A stretch of 64,000 bases of DNA from NCBI GenBank assembly GCA_002390675.1, contig DGPZ01000106.1, positions 50,112-114,111 of the forward strand, read 5' to 3'. A program made the position numbers and the translations under genes. This DNA comes from Deltaproteobacteria bacterium UBA4427. Lineage in GTDB: Bacteria; Myxococcota_A; UBA9160; UBA4427. Numbering within the stretch: position 1 is the stretch's first letter; each line of letters opens with the position of its first letter. Below, one piece after another: positions 18,129-26,478 of this stretch. The notes beneath the pieces are model-generated. The model saw nothing but the letters and a program-made list of their open reading frames with translations, did not search any database and was not told the DNA's origin.

Positions 18129-19610
18129 ATGGCTATCCCTACTGTCATGGGCACAGAGATTGAGTTCGGGATCATGGTCAAGAATGACCCTGACTTCGAT
18201 CCGATTTCGTCCTGCGTCCTGATAGTGAACGCCTATCGCGAAGATCCAGATGGCGAAATTCTCTGGGACTACGATCAGGAAAACCCGCTTGCAGATGCGC
18301 GTGGCTTCCAAGTTGAGGGCGAGAAGTATACGCCTAACCAGCAAGAAAATATTGCACGAAACAAGACGCTGATTAACGGCGCACGCTACTACGTCGATCA
18401 CGCGCATCCCGAATACGCGAGCCCGGAAGTCACGAATGCACGTGATCTCGTGATTCACGAAAAGGCCGGCGAGCGAGTCATCGAAATCAGCCGTCGTGAG
18501 GCGAACCAGCTTCTCCCGCCCGGTGCGCAGATGCTGATTTACAAGAACAACAGCGACCGCAAGGGCAACAGCTATGGCTGCCACGAGAACTATCTCATGG
18601 ATCGCCGCACGTCCTTCAAGCGAATCGTCGAGCCCCTCCTTCCGTTCTTTGCAACGCGCCAGATCTGGTGCGGCGCCGGTAAGGTAGGCAGCGAAAACCG
18701 CAATCATCCCTGCAACTATCAGCTATCCCAGCGCGCGGACTTCTTCGAGACGGAAGTGGCGCTGGATACGATGGTCAAGCGACCCATCGTGAATACCCGT
18801 GACGAACCGCACGCAGACCGGGAAAAGTATCGCCGACTCCATGTGATCGTGGGTGATTCAAATATGTCGGAATACACGATTTATCTGCGAAACGGCGTAA
18901 CTGCTTTGATTCTGTCGATGATCGAAGACGGCGCGATTACGAAGGACCTTTCACTTCGCGATCCGGTGAAAGCGATTCGCGAAGTTTCCCATGACCTAAC
19001 GCTTGCTCACGAGCTGACGATGGATGACGGTACGTCTCGGACGGCTCTGCAGATCCAACAAGATTTCTACGAGATGATGCTGGCGTATGCGTCGTCGCGA
19101 TCTCTCGATCCGATTCAAAAGGATGTCATTCAGAAATGGGGCGAGGTGCTCGAAGCCCTCGCTCGCGATCCCATGGAGCTCGACACCCGAATCGACTGGG
19201 TGATGAAGAAGCGCCTGATCGAAAGCTATATGGATCGCAAGGATCTCCTCTGGGATGCTTCACAGGTGCAGATGCTCGATCTCCAGTACCACGATTCGCG
19301 GCCGGACAAAGGTCTCTATTACTTGCTCGAACGACAGGGCAAGGCAGAGCGCATCGTGACCGACGAAGAGATTGCGCGCGCGGTCTATAATCCACCTAGG
19401 GACACCCGGGCATATTTCCGTGGTGAATGCTTGCGACGCTATCCGAGGGAAGTGTTCGGCGTGAACTGGGATTCGATCTCGTTTGGACTCGGGGATGATT
19501 CCGTGAAGCGAATCATGATGGCGGAGCCTTTGAAGGGCACGAGTGAAGTTGTCGAGGAGCTGCTCGATCGGTCGGGTACGGCTGCGGAGCTTCTCGAGAA
19601 TATGACTTAG
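18129..19610 (+). CDS. dop: Depupylase Dop
   Basis: Dop is the carboxylate-amine-ligase-fold enzyme that removes Pup from proteins and, in species with Pup ending in Gln, deamidates it. The 493-residue protein begins with the family motif MGTEIEFGI. It has the Dop-specific insertion (WDYDQENPLADARGF, residues 46-60), which separates it from PafA. The catalytic aspartate is Asp90 in GARYYVDHAHPEYASPE. Further shared motifs are KNNSDRKGNSYGCHENYL and NTRDEPHADREKYRRLHVIV. Because Pup here ends in Glu, only the depupylase activity should be needed. Start chosen to match family N-termini; AGGAG lies 13 bases upstream, a long spacing. Confidence 0.95.
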   Translation: MAIPTVMGTEIEFGIMVKNDPDFDPISSCVLIVNAYREDPDGEILWDYDQENPLADARGFQVEGEKYTPNQQENIARNKTLINGARYYVDHAHPEYASPEVTNARDLVIHEKAGERVIEISRREANQLLPPGAQMLIYKNNSDRKGNSYGCHENYLMDRRTSFKRIVEPLLPFFATRQIWCGAGKVGSENRNHPCNYQLSQRADFFETEVALDTMVKRPIVNTRDEPHADREKYRRLHVIVGDSNMSEYTIYLRNGVTALILSMIEDGAITKDLSLRDPVKAIREVSHDLTLAHELTMDDGTSRTALQIQQDFYEMMLAYASSRSLDPIQKDVIQKWGEVLEALARDPMELDTRIDWVMKKRLIESYMDRKDLLWDASQVQMLDLQYHDSRPDKGLYYLLERQGKAERIVTDEEIARAVYNPPRDTRAYFRGECLRRYPREVFGVNWDSISFGLGDDSVKRIMMAEPLKGTSEVVEELLDRSGTAAELLENMT

Positions 19611-19623
19611 CAAAGACTTTTTC

Positions 19624-19644
19624 CCGTACGCCTTTGGTGTACGG
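19624..19644. repeat. Hairpin between dop and pup (copy 1 of pup-flanking element)
   Basis: CCGTACGCC and GGTGTACGG form a 9-base-pair stem (one G-T wobble) with a TTT loop. The 3' part continues into GGACAGGAAG (19643-19652), which recurs on the other side of pup at 20023-20032. A second small hairpin follows at 19663-19680 (CTGAT/ATCAG). Confidence 0.6.
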
Positions 19645-19703
19645 ACAGGAAGGCACTGGAAGCTGATTATTTTCGATCAGTCAAAGAGCCGGAGGTAGAC
19701 GAG

Positions 19704-19994
19704 ATGGCGAACTTCATCACGATCGATCGAATACGACGCAGCCGCGACGGTTCATCCGGAGATGCAGCTAATGATCTTCCGCTCTATATGGCGGCGGGGG
19801 AGCAGAAGCAGAAGCAAAAGGGTGGCGGCGAAGGCGGAGGTGAGGGCGGCGACTCCGAAGGTGGCCAGAAGATGGCTGAGAAGGGCGAGGACCTTAAAGA
19901 GGAGATGGACAATCTGCTCGATGAGATCGATACGGTTCTTGAAGAGAATGCGGAAGAGTTCGTCAAGAATTACGTCCAGCGCGGCGGCGAATAG
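19704..19994 (+). CDS. pup: Prokaryotic ubiquitin-like protein Pup, N-terminally extended
   Basis: Pup is the disordered modifier attached through its C-terminal carboxylate to substrate lysines. The C-terminal half has the Mpa-binding region DNLLDEIDTVLEENAEEFV and ends VKNYVQRGGE. The terminal Gly-Gly-Glu needs no deamidation, unlike Gly-Gly-Gln forms of Actinobacteria. At 96 residues it is longer than the usual 60-70. The ATG at 19704 has GGAGGT about seven bases upstream. An internal ATG at 19788 would give a normal-length Pup (MAAGEQKQKQKGGG...) but has no ribosome binding site. The middle is Gly/Glu-rich and disordered. It sits between dop and prcB. Confidence 0.95.
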   Translation: MANFITIDRIRRSRDGSSGDAANDLPLYMAAGEQKQKQKGGGEGGGEGGDSEGGQKMAEKGEDLKEEMDNLLDEIDTVLEENAEEFVKNYVQRGGE

Positions 19995-20010
19995 CATCGC
20001 TTTCCTTTGC

Positions 20011-20032
20011 GCCGTTCGGTGTGGACAGGAAG
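20011..20032. repeat. Copy 2 of pup-flanking element
   Basis: GCCGTTCGGTGTGGACAGGAAG resembles the element before pup (19630-19652), differing mainly by a 2-base gap and a few substitutions. Both contain GGTGT and the exact 10-base string GGACAGGAAG. This copy can form a weaker hairpin (CGCC/GGTG). Confidence 0.5.
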
Positions 20033-20043
20033 AGTCGCCGTGA

Positions 20044-20063
20044 ATATCGCCGGTTAGCGATAT
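20044..20063. repeat. Stem-loop between pup and prcB
   Basis: ATATCGC and GCGATAT form a perfect 7-base-pair stem with a six-base loop. It lies 60 bases before prcB and has no T run behind it. Confidence 0.5.
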
Positions 20064-20123
20064 GTAATTTCGAGGACGTAGTTCTTCGAGTAGAACATTT
20101 TAATGTTTTCTGAGGGGGGAACA

Positions 20124-20915
20124 GTGCCGCTTCAAGGCAGCTACCAGGGTTCGAGTTTTTTCGAGCTCCTACAAGTCGAACACGATCATCTCTTGCCGGA
20201 CCTTTCGGCTTGGGGAGAAAGTGCGGCTGCGATGATTCCGCACGGGACCACCGTTCTTACTATGAAATTCGGAAGCGGCGTACTCGTCGCGGGCGACCGG
20301 CTTGCGACGGCAGGGCATTCAGTTGCTTCGCGTGACGTCGTGAAGGTCTTCGAGACGGATCCATATTCGGTGATGGCAATTTCGGGCGCGGCTGGGCCGT
20401 GTATCGAGATGGCTCGCATTCTCTCCGTCGAGCTCGAGCACTATGAAAAGCTGGAAGGCGAAGCGCTCGAACTCGAGGGCAAGGCGAACAAGCTGTCTCA
20501 GATGATCCGGGCGAATCTGCCGGCGGCGATGCAGGGCCTCGCGGTCGTGCCGCTCTTTGCAGGCTTCGACACACGTCGAAAGACGGGACGCCTTTGGAAA
20601 TTCGACATTACGGGCGGTCGCTATGAAGAGGGTGAGTTTGATGCGACGGGGTCCGGTGGACTCTATGCGCGGGAATCGCTGAAGCATGGCTGGCGTGCCG
20701 ACCTCGGCCGTGACGAAGCGGTGAAGGTTGCTGTTGCAGGGCTCACGGCTGCGGCTGATGAAGACCGTGCGACAGGCGGCGTTGATCTCGAACGCGGCAT
20801 TTATCCGATCATTAAGATCTGCACGAGTGACGGACACGAGGACGCGACCGAAGAAGAAATCGCCGCGTGCTACCGATCTATTCTCGAAGCGCGCGCTGCG
20901 GGAGGGAACCTCTAA
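20124..20915 (+). CDS. prcB: Proteasome subunit beta
   Basis: This is the catalytic beta subunit of the 20S core. A propeptide of about 41 residues ends in IPHG, and the mature protein begins TTVLTMKFGSGVLVAGDRLA. The N-terminal threonine is the nucleophile, with the conserved GDR following. ISGAAGPCIEMARIL and TGSGGLYARESLK are family features. The GTG at 20124 is preferred because GAGGGGGG lies four bases upstream; the ATG at 20103, in frame, has no ribosome binding site. The stop codon shares one base with the prcA start (TAATG), so the two core subunits are coupled. Confidence 0.93.
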   Translation: MPLQGSYQGSSFFELLQVEHDHLLPDLSAWGESAAAMIPHGTTVLTMKFGSGVLVAGDRLATAGHSVASRDVVKVFETDPYSVMAISGAAGPCIEMARILSVELEHYEKLEGEALELEGKANKLSQMIRANLPAAMQGLAVVPLFAGFDTRRKTGRLWKFDITGGRYEEGEFDATGSGGLYARESLKHGWRADLGRDEAVKVAVAGLTAAADEDRATGGVDLERGIYPIIKICTSDGHEDATEEEIAACYRSILEARAAGGNL

Positions 20916-21616
20916 TGTCGATGCCGTTCTACGTTTCACCGGAACAGGTAATGGCCGATAAGGCCGAATTTGCTCGCAAGGGCATCTCGCGCGGCAAGTC
21001 GATCGTTGGGCTCGAACACCAGGGGGGTGTCCTCCTGATGGCTGAGAACGCGACGGCGCTTTATAAGGTTGGCGAGATCTATGATCGCCTAGCCTTCGCA
21101 GGCGTTGGCAAGTTCAGCGAGTTCGATCAGCTTCGAAAGGTCGGCGTCCGGTTCGCGGATACCAAGGGCTATGCCTACAGCCGCGAAGATGTTCGCGGTC
21201 GTGGTCTGGCTAATGCCTTTTCCCAGGTAATCGGCGACGTTTTCACGCGGGAGAATAAGCCGCTAGAGCTCGAGATCATCGTGGCCGAAGTTGGCGATGA
21301 CCGATATGAGGACCATCGCAATAATTCGCTCTACGTGATCAAGTACGACGGCTTCATCAGCGATCATCCGGGGTTCTGCGCAATTGGTGGAAACGTCGAA
21401 GACGTCGAGTCAGTACTCCAAACTGACTATCGTGATGGAATGCCGGTTGGGGACGCCGCTAAGCTGGGGCTTCGCGCATTGAGCGCCGGCGCAGAACGAA
21501 GCTCTGAGCTGGACGCGGGTAGTCTCGAAGTTTGTCTTCTGGATCGGGAACGGACGGGTCGCAAGTTCTGCCGCCTTTCTGCCGATGAAGTTCAAGGTAT
21601 GCTGGACGGTAGCTAG
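20915..21616 (+). CDS. prcA: Proteasome subunit alpha
   Basis: This is the alpha ring subunit of the 20S core, forming the gated outer ring that binds Mpa. The 233-residue protein begins MSMPFYVSPEQVMADKAEFA, matching actinobacterial alpha N-termini, then GISRGKSIVGLEHQGGVLLMAEN. It lacks the catalytic threonine, as expected. The ATG at 20915 overlaps the prcB stop. The beta-before-alpha order is the one known from mycobacteria. It is followed by pafA at 56 bases. Confidence 0.94.
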   Translation: MSMPFYVSPEQVMADKAEFARKGISRGKSIVGLEHQGGVLLMAENATALYKVGEIYDRLAFAGVGKFSEFDQLRKVGVRFADTKGYAYSREDVRGRGLANAFSQVIGDVFTRENKPLELEIIVAEVGDDRYEDHRNNSLYVIKYDGFISDHPGFCAIGGNVEDVESVLQTDYRDGMPVGDAAKLGLRALSAGAERSSELDAGSLEVCLLDRERTGRKFCRLSADEVQGMLDGS

Positions 21617-21672
21617 CGGCGAACTCTCGCCCGAAGCTCGTCGGTGGCCCGCGGAAGGCGGTCAGGCTCAAC

Positions 21673-23079
21673 GTGCAGAAGCGCATCTACGGTATCGAGA
21701 CCGAGTTCGGAATCATCTTCACGCCCGAGGGCAGGAAGACGCTCCCCGTTGAGAAGGCAATTCGCTTTCTCTTCGAGAAGCTCATCACGACCGAACATTT
21801 CCTGAATGTATTCCTTGAGAATGGCGCCCGGTTCTATCAGGACACGGGTTGTCATCCCGAGTATGCAACTCCCGAATGCATCTCGCCGAGCCAGCTGACG
21901 ATCTACGACAGAGCCGGTGAGCGGATCCTCGAGGATCTTCAGATCTATGCTGAAGAGAAAATCCGCGAAGAGCGCATTCCTGGCAAGCTATCGATCTTCA
22001 AGAACAACACGGACTTCGTGGGGAACAGCTACGGCTGTCACGAGAACTACCTCGTCGATCGCGACGTAGATTTCTACTACCTCGCCGAACAGCTGATTCC
22101 GTTCCTCGTGACGCGCCAGATCTACACCGGCGCAGGGAAGGTCTTCCAGACCCAGGACGGCATTCACTACTGTGTTAGTCAGCGCGCCCAGCATATCTAT
22201 CAGAAGATTTCGGGCACGACGACGAACGATCGATCGATCATTAATACCCGAGATGAACCGCATGCCGACCGAGAGAAGTATCGTCGGCTGCATGTGATCG
22301 TCGGTGACTCGAATATGAGCGAGTACACCAACTTCATCAAGGTGGGGACGGCTTCGGTCGTGCTCCAGATGATTGAAGACAACTACATCAACAAGGACTT
22401 CACGCTTCGCAACCCGGTCAAGGCGATCAAGGACATCACCTACGATGCGACTTGTAAGCGAAAGCTCCGCCTTGATAATGGTCGCGAATATTCGCCGATA
22501 GAGATCCAGCGCGAATACTGCGAGATGGCCCAAAAGTACATTGAGCAGTATCCCGTCACGGAGGACCACAAGAAAGCGGTCCATATGTGGCAGCACGTGC
22601 TCGACTGCCTCGATACCGACCCGAATAAGCTCGATCGCCAGATCGACTGGGTCATCAAGCGAAAGCTGATCCAGAGTTGGGTAGACAAGCATGAGACCAC
22701 TTGGGACGATCCGCGGGTTTTGATGCTCGATCTTCAGTACCACGACATTCGCCGCGAACGCAGCCTCTTCTACTTGATGGAACGCAAGGGTGCGGTTGAG
22801 CGCTTGTTCACGGACGAGCAGGTCGATGCAGCGAAGGCCACGCCTCCGCCGGATACCCGTGCGAAGATGCGCGGCGAATTCATCAAGCTCGCTCGTGAGA
22901 ACTCGATCCAGTACGACCTCGACTGGTCGAATATTCGACTGGGCAATCTGCTCAACGTGCGGGTGATCTGTAATAACCCGTTTGAGACGGACACCGAAAA
23001 GGTCGCCGAACTCGTTCGCACGATTCAGAAAACGAATCTGCGAAAGACCTCGCTCTCGAAGCTTGTTATTCAGAGCTAG
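21673..23079 (+). CDS. pafA: Pup-protein ligase PafA
   Basis: PafA joins the C-terminal glutamate of Pup to substrate lysines using ATP. The 468-residue protein begins MQKRIYGIETEFGIIF and lacks the Dop insertion, which assigns it as the ligase. The catalytic aspartate is Asp57 in GARFYQDTGCHPEYATPE. ATP and metal motifs include KNNTDFVGNSYGCHENYL and NTRDEPHADREKYRRLHVIV. The start is GTG at 21673; the ribosome binding site is weak (GGAAGG, 13-14 bases upstream). It is the last gene of the proteasome cluster. No pafBC regulators follow. Confidence 0.95.
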   Translation: MQKRIYGIETEFGIIFTPEGRKTLPVEKAIRFLFEKLITTEHFLNVFLENGARFYQDTGCHPEYATPECISPSQLTIYDRAGERILEDLQIYAEEKIREERIPGKLSIFKNNTDFVGNSYGCHENYLVDRDVDFYYLAEQLIPFLVTRQIYTGAGKVFQTQDGIHYCVSQRAQHIYQKISGTTTNDRSIINTRDEPHADREKYRRLHVIVGDSNMSEYTNFIKVGTASVVLQMIEDNYINKDFTLRNPVKAIKDITYDATCKRKLRLDNGREYSPIEIQREYCEMAQKYIEQYPVTEDHKKAVHMWQHVLDCLDTDPNKLDRQIDWVIKRKLIQSWVDKHETTWDDPRVLMLDLQYHDIRRERSLFYLMERKGAVERLFTDEQVDAAKATPPPDTRAKMRGEFIKLARENSIQYDLDWSNIRLGNLLNVRVICNNPFETDTEKVAELVRTIQKTNLRKTSLSKLVIQS

Positions 23080-23658
23080 GCGCTGCGATTCGCCATTGGC
23101 CGGACACGCTCATCCCCGTCGGCCCCGTACCGACGGTGGCGGGAGAGGTTGTTCAAATCTCCGGCGAATCCCTCGAGATATGGGTAGAACTTGATGCTGA
23201 GGCCGGTGAAACCGCTTAACCGTTTATGCGGTCGACGAGAAAAGTCCCTATTGCGGGGATGATTGCCGGCGAGTTCCTGTACTAGCTGAGTTGCAACGAT
23301 AGGGATGGCGCCTGAAAAGATTTCGGCTTCACCTAGGACGCGCGCTGCGAGTTGAAAATCGATGCTCAGATGAGGCCGAGTTAGGCGCTACCATCGAATT
23401 TCGAGGACGTGGACGATGGTGAGGGCATTTCAGTAGGCCCGCCTTTGGCATCTGGTCAGAAGGCTTTTGCGCCAGGCGGAGGTGCCTGCTGGTTCTCCCT
23501 GAGACCATTTTCTTGATGGTGTGACGCCGCTCAGCCGCGTCCGGGGAAAAATCCCTTATTCAGGCCGCATTCGTACTCAATCTCTGCGCGCCTTTGCCGA
23601 TTTAACAGGACGGGACTGCTTTGCACTCTTCCTGCGGATCCCCGAATCGGAGCGCTCC
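23080..23658. other. Intergenic region between pafA and mreB
   Basis: This 579-base gap has no recognised gene. A short plus-strand reading in the third frame runs past the pafA stop to 23219 (ending QISGESLEIWVELDAEAGETA), with coding-like composition but no start codon. The remainder should hold the mreB promoter. The frame of mreB is open back to 23521, without sequence resembling MreB. Confidence 0.45.
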
Positions 23659-24696
23659 ATGATAGTCGATGCCATCGCCGGCCTATTCTCACACGACCTC
23701 GCGATCGACCTCGGTACGGCCAATACACTTGTTTACCTCAAGGGGAAGGGCGTTGTTTGCTCGGAACCCTCTGTCGTTGCTGTCACGAATGAAGGTGGCG
23801 GTAAAGCCGCCCGTGTTCGCGCAGTAGGTCACGATGCGAAAGCGATGCTCGGACGCACTCCCGGCAATATCGCCGCTGTGCGACCGATCAAGGACGGTGT
23901 TATCGCCGACTTTGAAATCACTGAAGCTATGCTTCGCTACTTTATTCAGAAGGCCCATAACCGCCGCACGCTCGCAAGACCGCGCATCGTTATCTGCGTG
24001 CCTCCTTGCATCACGAGCGTCGAGAAGCGGGCGGTTCGCGAGTCGGCACTCTCCGCCGGCGCGCGCGAAGTTTTCTTGATCGAAGAGCCCATGGCCGCCG
24101 CGATCGGTGCTGGACTGGACGTCACTGCGCCGACCGGCAATATGGTCGTCGATATCGGTGGTGGCACGACCGACGTCGCCGTGATCTCGCTTTCGGGCAT
24201 CGTCACCTCCCGCTCGATCCGCACCGGTGGTGATAAAATGGACGAAGCGATCATCAACTTTGTTAAGCGTAAGTACAACATGCTAATCGGCGAACAAACC
24301 GCGGAATCCGTCAAGATGAAGGTCGGCACAGCATCCACAGAGAGCGCTGTGCAAGAGATGGAAATCAAGGGCCGCGACTTGGTCGCTGGCATTCCGAAGG
24401 TCGTCACGACGACGAGCGACGAAATGCGTGAAGCGCTGCTCGAGCCGATTCACTCAATCGTCGAGACGGTGCATCTCACCCTTGAGAAGACGCCGCCGGA
24501 ACTTGCTGCAGACATCGTCGACCGCGGCATCATGCTCGTCGGTGGTGGATCTCTTCTTACGGACCTCGATCATCTCCTGCGAAAGGAGACGCAACTACCG
24601 ATCCTGCGCTCCGAGGATTCCTTTACGGCGGTCGTTCACGGCGCGGGCAAGGCCCTCGACAATATTTCGCTACTCCGCGAAGTGTCGCTGACCTAA
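23659..24696 (+). CDS. mreB: Rod shape-determining protein MreB
   Basis: MreB is the bacterial actin that guides lateral wall synthesis. The 345-residue protein begins MIVDAIAGLFSHDLAIDLGT, with the phosphate-1 motif DLGTANTLVY. Other motifs are VCVPPCITSVEKRAVRESA-like, EEPMAAAIGAGLDV and VVDIGGGTTDVAVISL (phosphate 2), plus the adenosine motif MLVGGGSLL. ATG at 23659 has GGAG six bases upstream. mreC and mreD do not follow; the next gene is convergent, which is unusual for an mre locus. Confidence 0.96.
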   Translation: MIVDAIAGLFSHDLAIDLGTANTLVYLKGKGVVCSEPSVVAVTNEGGGKAARVRAVGHDAKAMLGRTPGNIAAVRPIKDGVIADFEITEAMLRYFIQKAHNRRTLARPRIVICVPPCITSVEKRAVRESALSAGAREVFLIEEPMAAAIGAGLDVTAPTGNMVVDIGGGTTDVAVISLSGIVTSRSIRTGGDKMDEAIINFVKRKYNMLIGEQTAESVKMKVGTASTESAVQEMEIKGRDLVAGIPKVVTTTSDEMREALLEPIHSIVETVHLTLEKTPPELAADIVDRGIMLVGGGSLLTDLDHLLRKETQLPILRSEDSFTAVVHGAGKALDNISLLREVSLT

Positions 24697-24759
24697 TCTT
24701 CGCTCGCGATCAGCCAATGCGTCTTTGGCGGAGCCCGCGTCTGGCTTCGTTAGTCGTGT

Positions 24760-24776
24760 GCCGGTTTATTTCCGGC
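24760..24776. terminator. Possible bidirectional terminator between mreB and SCP2-like gene
   Basis: GCCGG and CCGGC pair around a T-rich loop in the gap between the convergent genes mreB and the SCP2-like gene. The stem is short and no long T run follows, so this is a weak call. Confidence 0.3.
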
Positions 24777-24811
24777 CCTACGGACTTGGTTTCGTTCGGG
24801 GCTGACTTCGC

Positions 24812-25456
24812 TCAGTCGGGAGAGAGCGCCGTCAGGGCAAGCTCGATCGCCATGCCTTCGTCGCCTTCGAGCTCGACTTGACCCGCAAGGAAAGCGTCCT
24901 GAGGGTCGAGCTCGCCCGCCCGCAATTGGGAATAGGTCTCAGCGTTAATTCTGATTGTCGCGCGAGGTTCGTTCGTGTGCGTGTCGACCCCGAAATGCGC
25001 GAAGAGAACGAAGCCGCCTACGCCAACGCGCTCGAATGTGAGGCTTCCTGCAAGTGCACGTAGACTCCGGACCCGGCTTGACGTCAGCCGCATGTCGTCG
25101 CCTAACCCAGCAAGCCCACCAAGGAAACCGAGCAGCGAATCTCCGCATTCACGCCTTAGGTTTTCGAAGTCCGAGAGCGCGTGTGCCAGAATCATAAAGG
25201 GCGGATAGGAGGGTGCTTCGGCTGAGCTCATTACGCCGCGCTCGATGTCATAGGCGAAGCGTTCGAAAGAACCGCCCGCGTCAACCTGCACGACGATCGA
25301 GCTTCGCACGGCCTCCATCTCTTCGAGGAGTCGAGTTGCTTCCGGATCGTCTGCAGCCACGCTGCGTTGTCGAGCGAGTGTCGCATTGAACTGATCTGGC
25401 ACGCGTGACGCATAGAACGCCCGCGCTGCACTGATTAATTCCGCCGCATCACTCAC
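24812..25456 (-). CDS. SCP2 sterol-binding domain-like protein
   Basis: The 214-residue protein has a C-terminal region resembling sterol carrier protein 2 domains. The matching stretches are GVGGFVLFAHFGVDTHTNEP, then IRINAETYSQLRAGELDPQD and FLAGQVELEGDEGMAIELAL. SCP2 domains bind lipids or hydrophobic small molecules. The N-terminal part is helical and unrecognised. The start overlaps the mltG stop by four bases, so it is the last gene of a ruvX-mltG-SCP2 operon. Ligand and role are unknown. Confidence 0.75.
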   Translation of the reverse strand: MSDAAELISAARAFYASRVPDQFNATLARQRSVAADDPEATRLLEEMEAVRSSIVVQVDAGGSFERFAYDIERGVMSSAEAPSYPPFMILAHALSDFENLRRECGDSLLGFLGGLAGLGDDMRLTSSRVRSLRALAGSLTFERVGVGGFVLFAHFGVDTHTNEPRATIRINAETYSQLRAGELDPQDAFLAGQVELEGDEGMAIELALTALSPD

Positions 25457-26478
25457 CGCCGTCGCCGCCGCTTGCGCTGGAACTCGTCGACATTTGCTGC
25501 GTGTTCGCGATAGGTCTCGGCGAAAATATGCGTCCCGTCGTTTCGCGAAACGAAGAAAATATAAGGCGTGTCGGCGGGCTCTAGGATTGCGCGAAGCGCA
25601 TCTCGCCCGGCGCTCGCAATCGGTCCAGGCGGCAGCCCTTTGATCTTGTAAGTGTTGTACGGGTTGCTTCCGTCTAGAAGATGGATCCGTTTGATATTAC
25701 CGTCAAAGTTCTTGATGCCGTAGATCACGGTTGGATCCGTTTCGAGTCGCATACCTCGTTTTATTCGGTTGAGGAAGACTGCGGCTATCAAGGGCCGCTC
25801 GTGCGCCGCGCCAGTTTCCTTCTCGACGATCGAGGCAAGAGTCGTGTGCTCGCGCATTGTTAGGTTGGATGAACTGGGGTCGGGGACGAGGTCGTGGTAG
25901 ACGCGCAGGAACTCGGACACCATCGCTTGTGCGATGCGACCTTCGGGCACGCCGCGCGCGAAGCGGTACGTGTCGGGGAAGAGGTAGCCTTCGAGGGTCG
26001 GGCCTTCGACGCCGTAGCGAGCGGGGGAGGCGGGATCGAAGACGACTTCGAGGAAGCGGTCACGATCGGCTAGTCCTGCCGCCGCGAGGCGATCCGCGAT
26101 TTCAGTCGCACGAAGCCCTTCCGGGATGACCACCGGATGCGTCTGGACCCGGCCACGCGTCAGCGCTTCAAAAATCTCCGGCGTGGACTGATCGGAAGAA
26201 AGTTCGTATTCGCCAATCTTTAGCTTCGAGGCGAGGTCTTCGGACTGCGCGAACCAGCGCGCTACTCGAGCATTGCGAATGATGCCTGCGGATTCGAGGG
26301 TGGCCGAGACGTGCCAGAACGAATCCCCTGGATCGACTTGAAAGGCCATTATGTGCGGTTCGCTTCCGTTCTCTGCAACAGGCGAGAGCGCGCGGTCGAG
26401 CCAGAGCCATGCGCCGGCTGCGCCAGCTATCGCAACGGCACCTAATACGAGTAGGCCTATGAGGGCTCGCTTGATCAA
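25453..26478 (-). CDS. mltG: Endolytic murein transglycosylase MltG
   Basis: MltG cleaves nascent glycan strands near the membrane and may end strand elongation. The 341-residue protein has one N-terminal membrane segment (residues 5-27, ALIGLLVLGAVAIAGAAGAW), a LysM-like region (VDPGDSFWHVSATLESAGII) and the YceG catalytic domain. The catalytic glutamate is in LASIVEKETG. Further signatures are LEGYLFPDTYRF, LETDPTVIYG and SNPYNTYKIKGLPPGPI. Its start overlaps the ruvX stop by four bases. The pairing with ruvX is common in bacteria. Confidence 0.95.
   Translation of the reverse strand: MIKRALIGLLVLGAVAIAGAAGAWLWLDRALSPVAENGSEPHIMAFQVDPGDSFWHVSATLESAGIIRNARVARWFAQSEDLASKLKIGEYELSSDQSTPEIFEALTRGRVQTHPVVIPEGLRATEIADRLAAAGLADRDRFLEVVFDPASPARYGVEGPTLEGYLFPDTYRFARGVPEGRIAQAMVSEFLRVYHDLVPDPSSSNLTMREHTTLASIVEKETGAAHERPLIAAVFLNRIKRGMRLETDPTVIYGIKNFDGNIKRIHLLDGSNPYNTYKIKGLPPGPIASAGRDALRAILEPADTPYIFFVSRNDGTHIFAETYREHAANVDEFQRKRRRRR

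Noticed and set aside
19788..19994. Internal ATG as the true Pup start
   Set aside because: It gives a normal-length Pup, but no ribosome binding site precedes it, whereas 19704 has GGAGGT. Left as an open alternative.
23080..23219. Third-frame coding-like stretch after pafA
   Set aside because: Composition is protein-like (QISGESLEIWVELDAEAGETA) but there is no start codon, and pafA ends normally. No gene was called.
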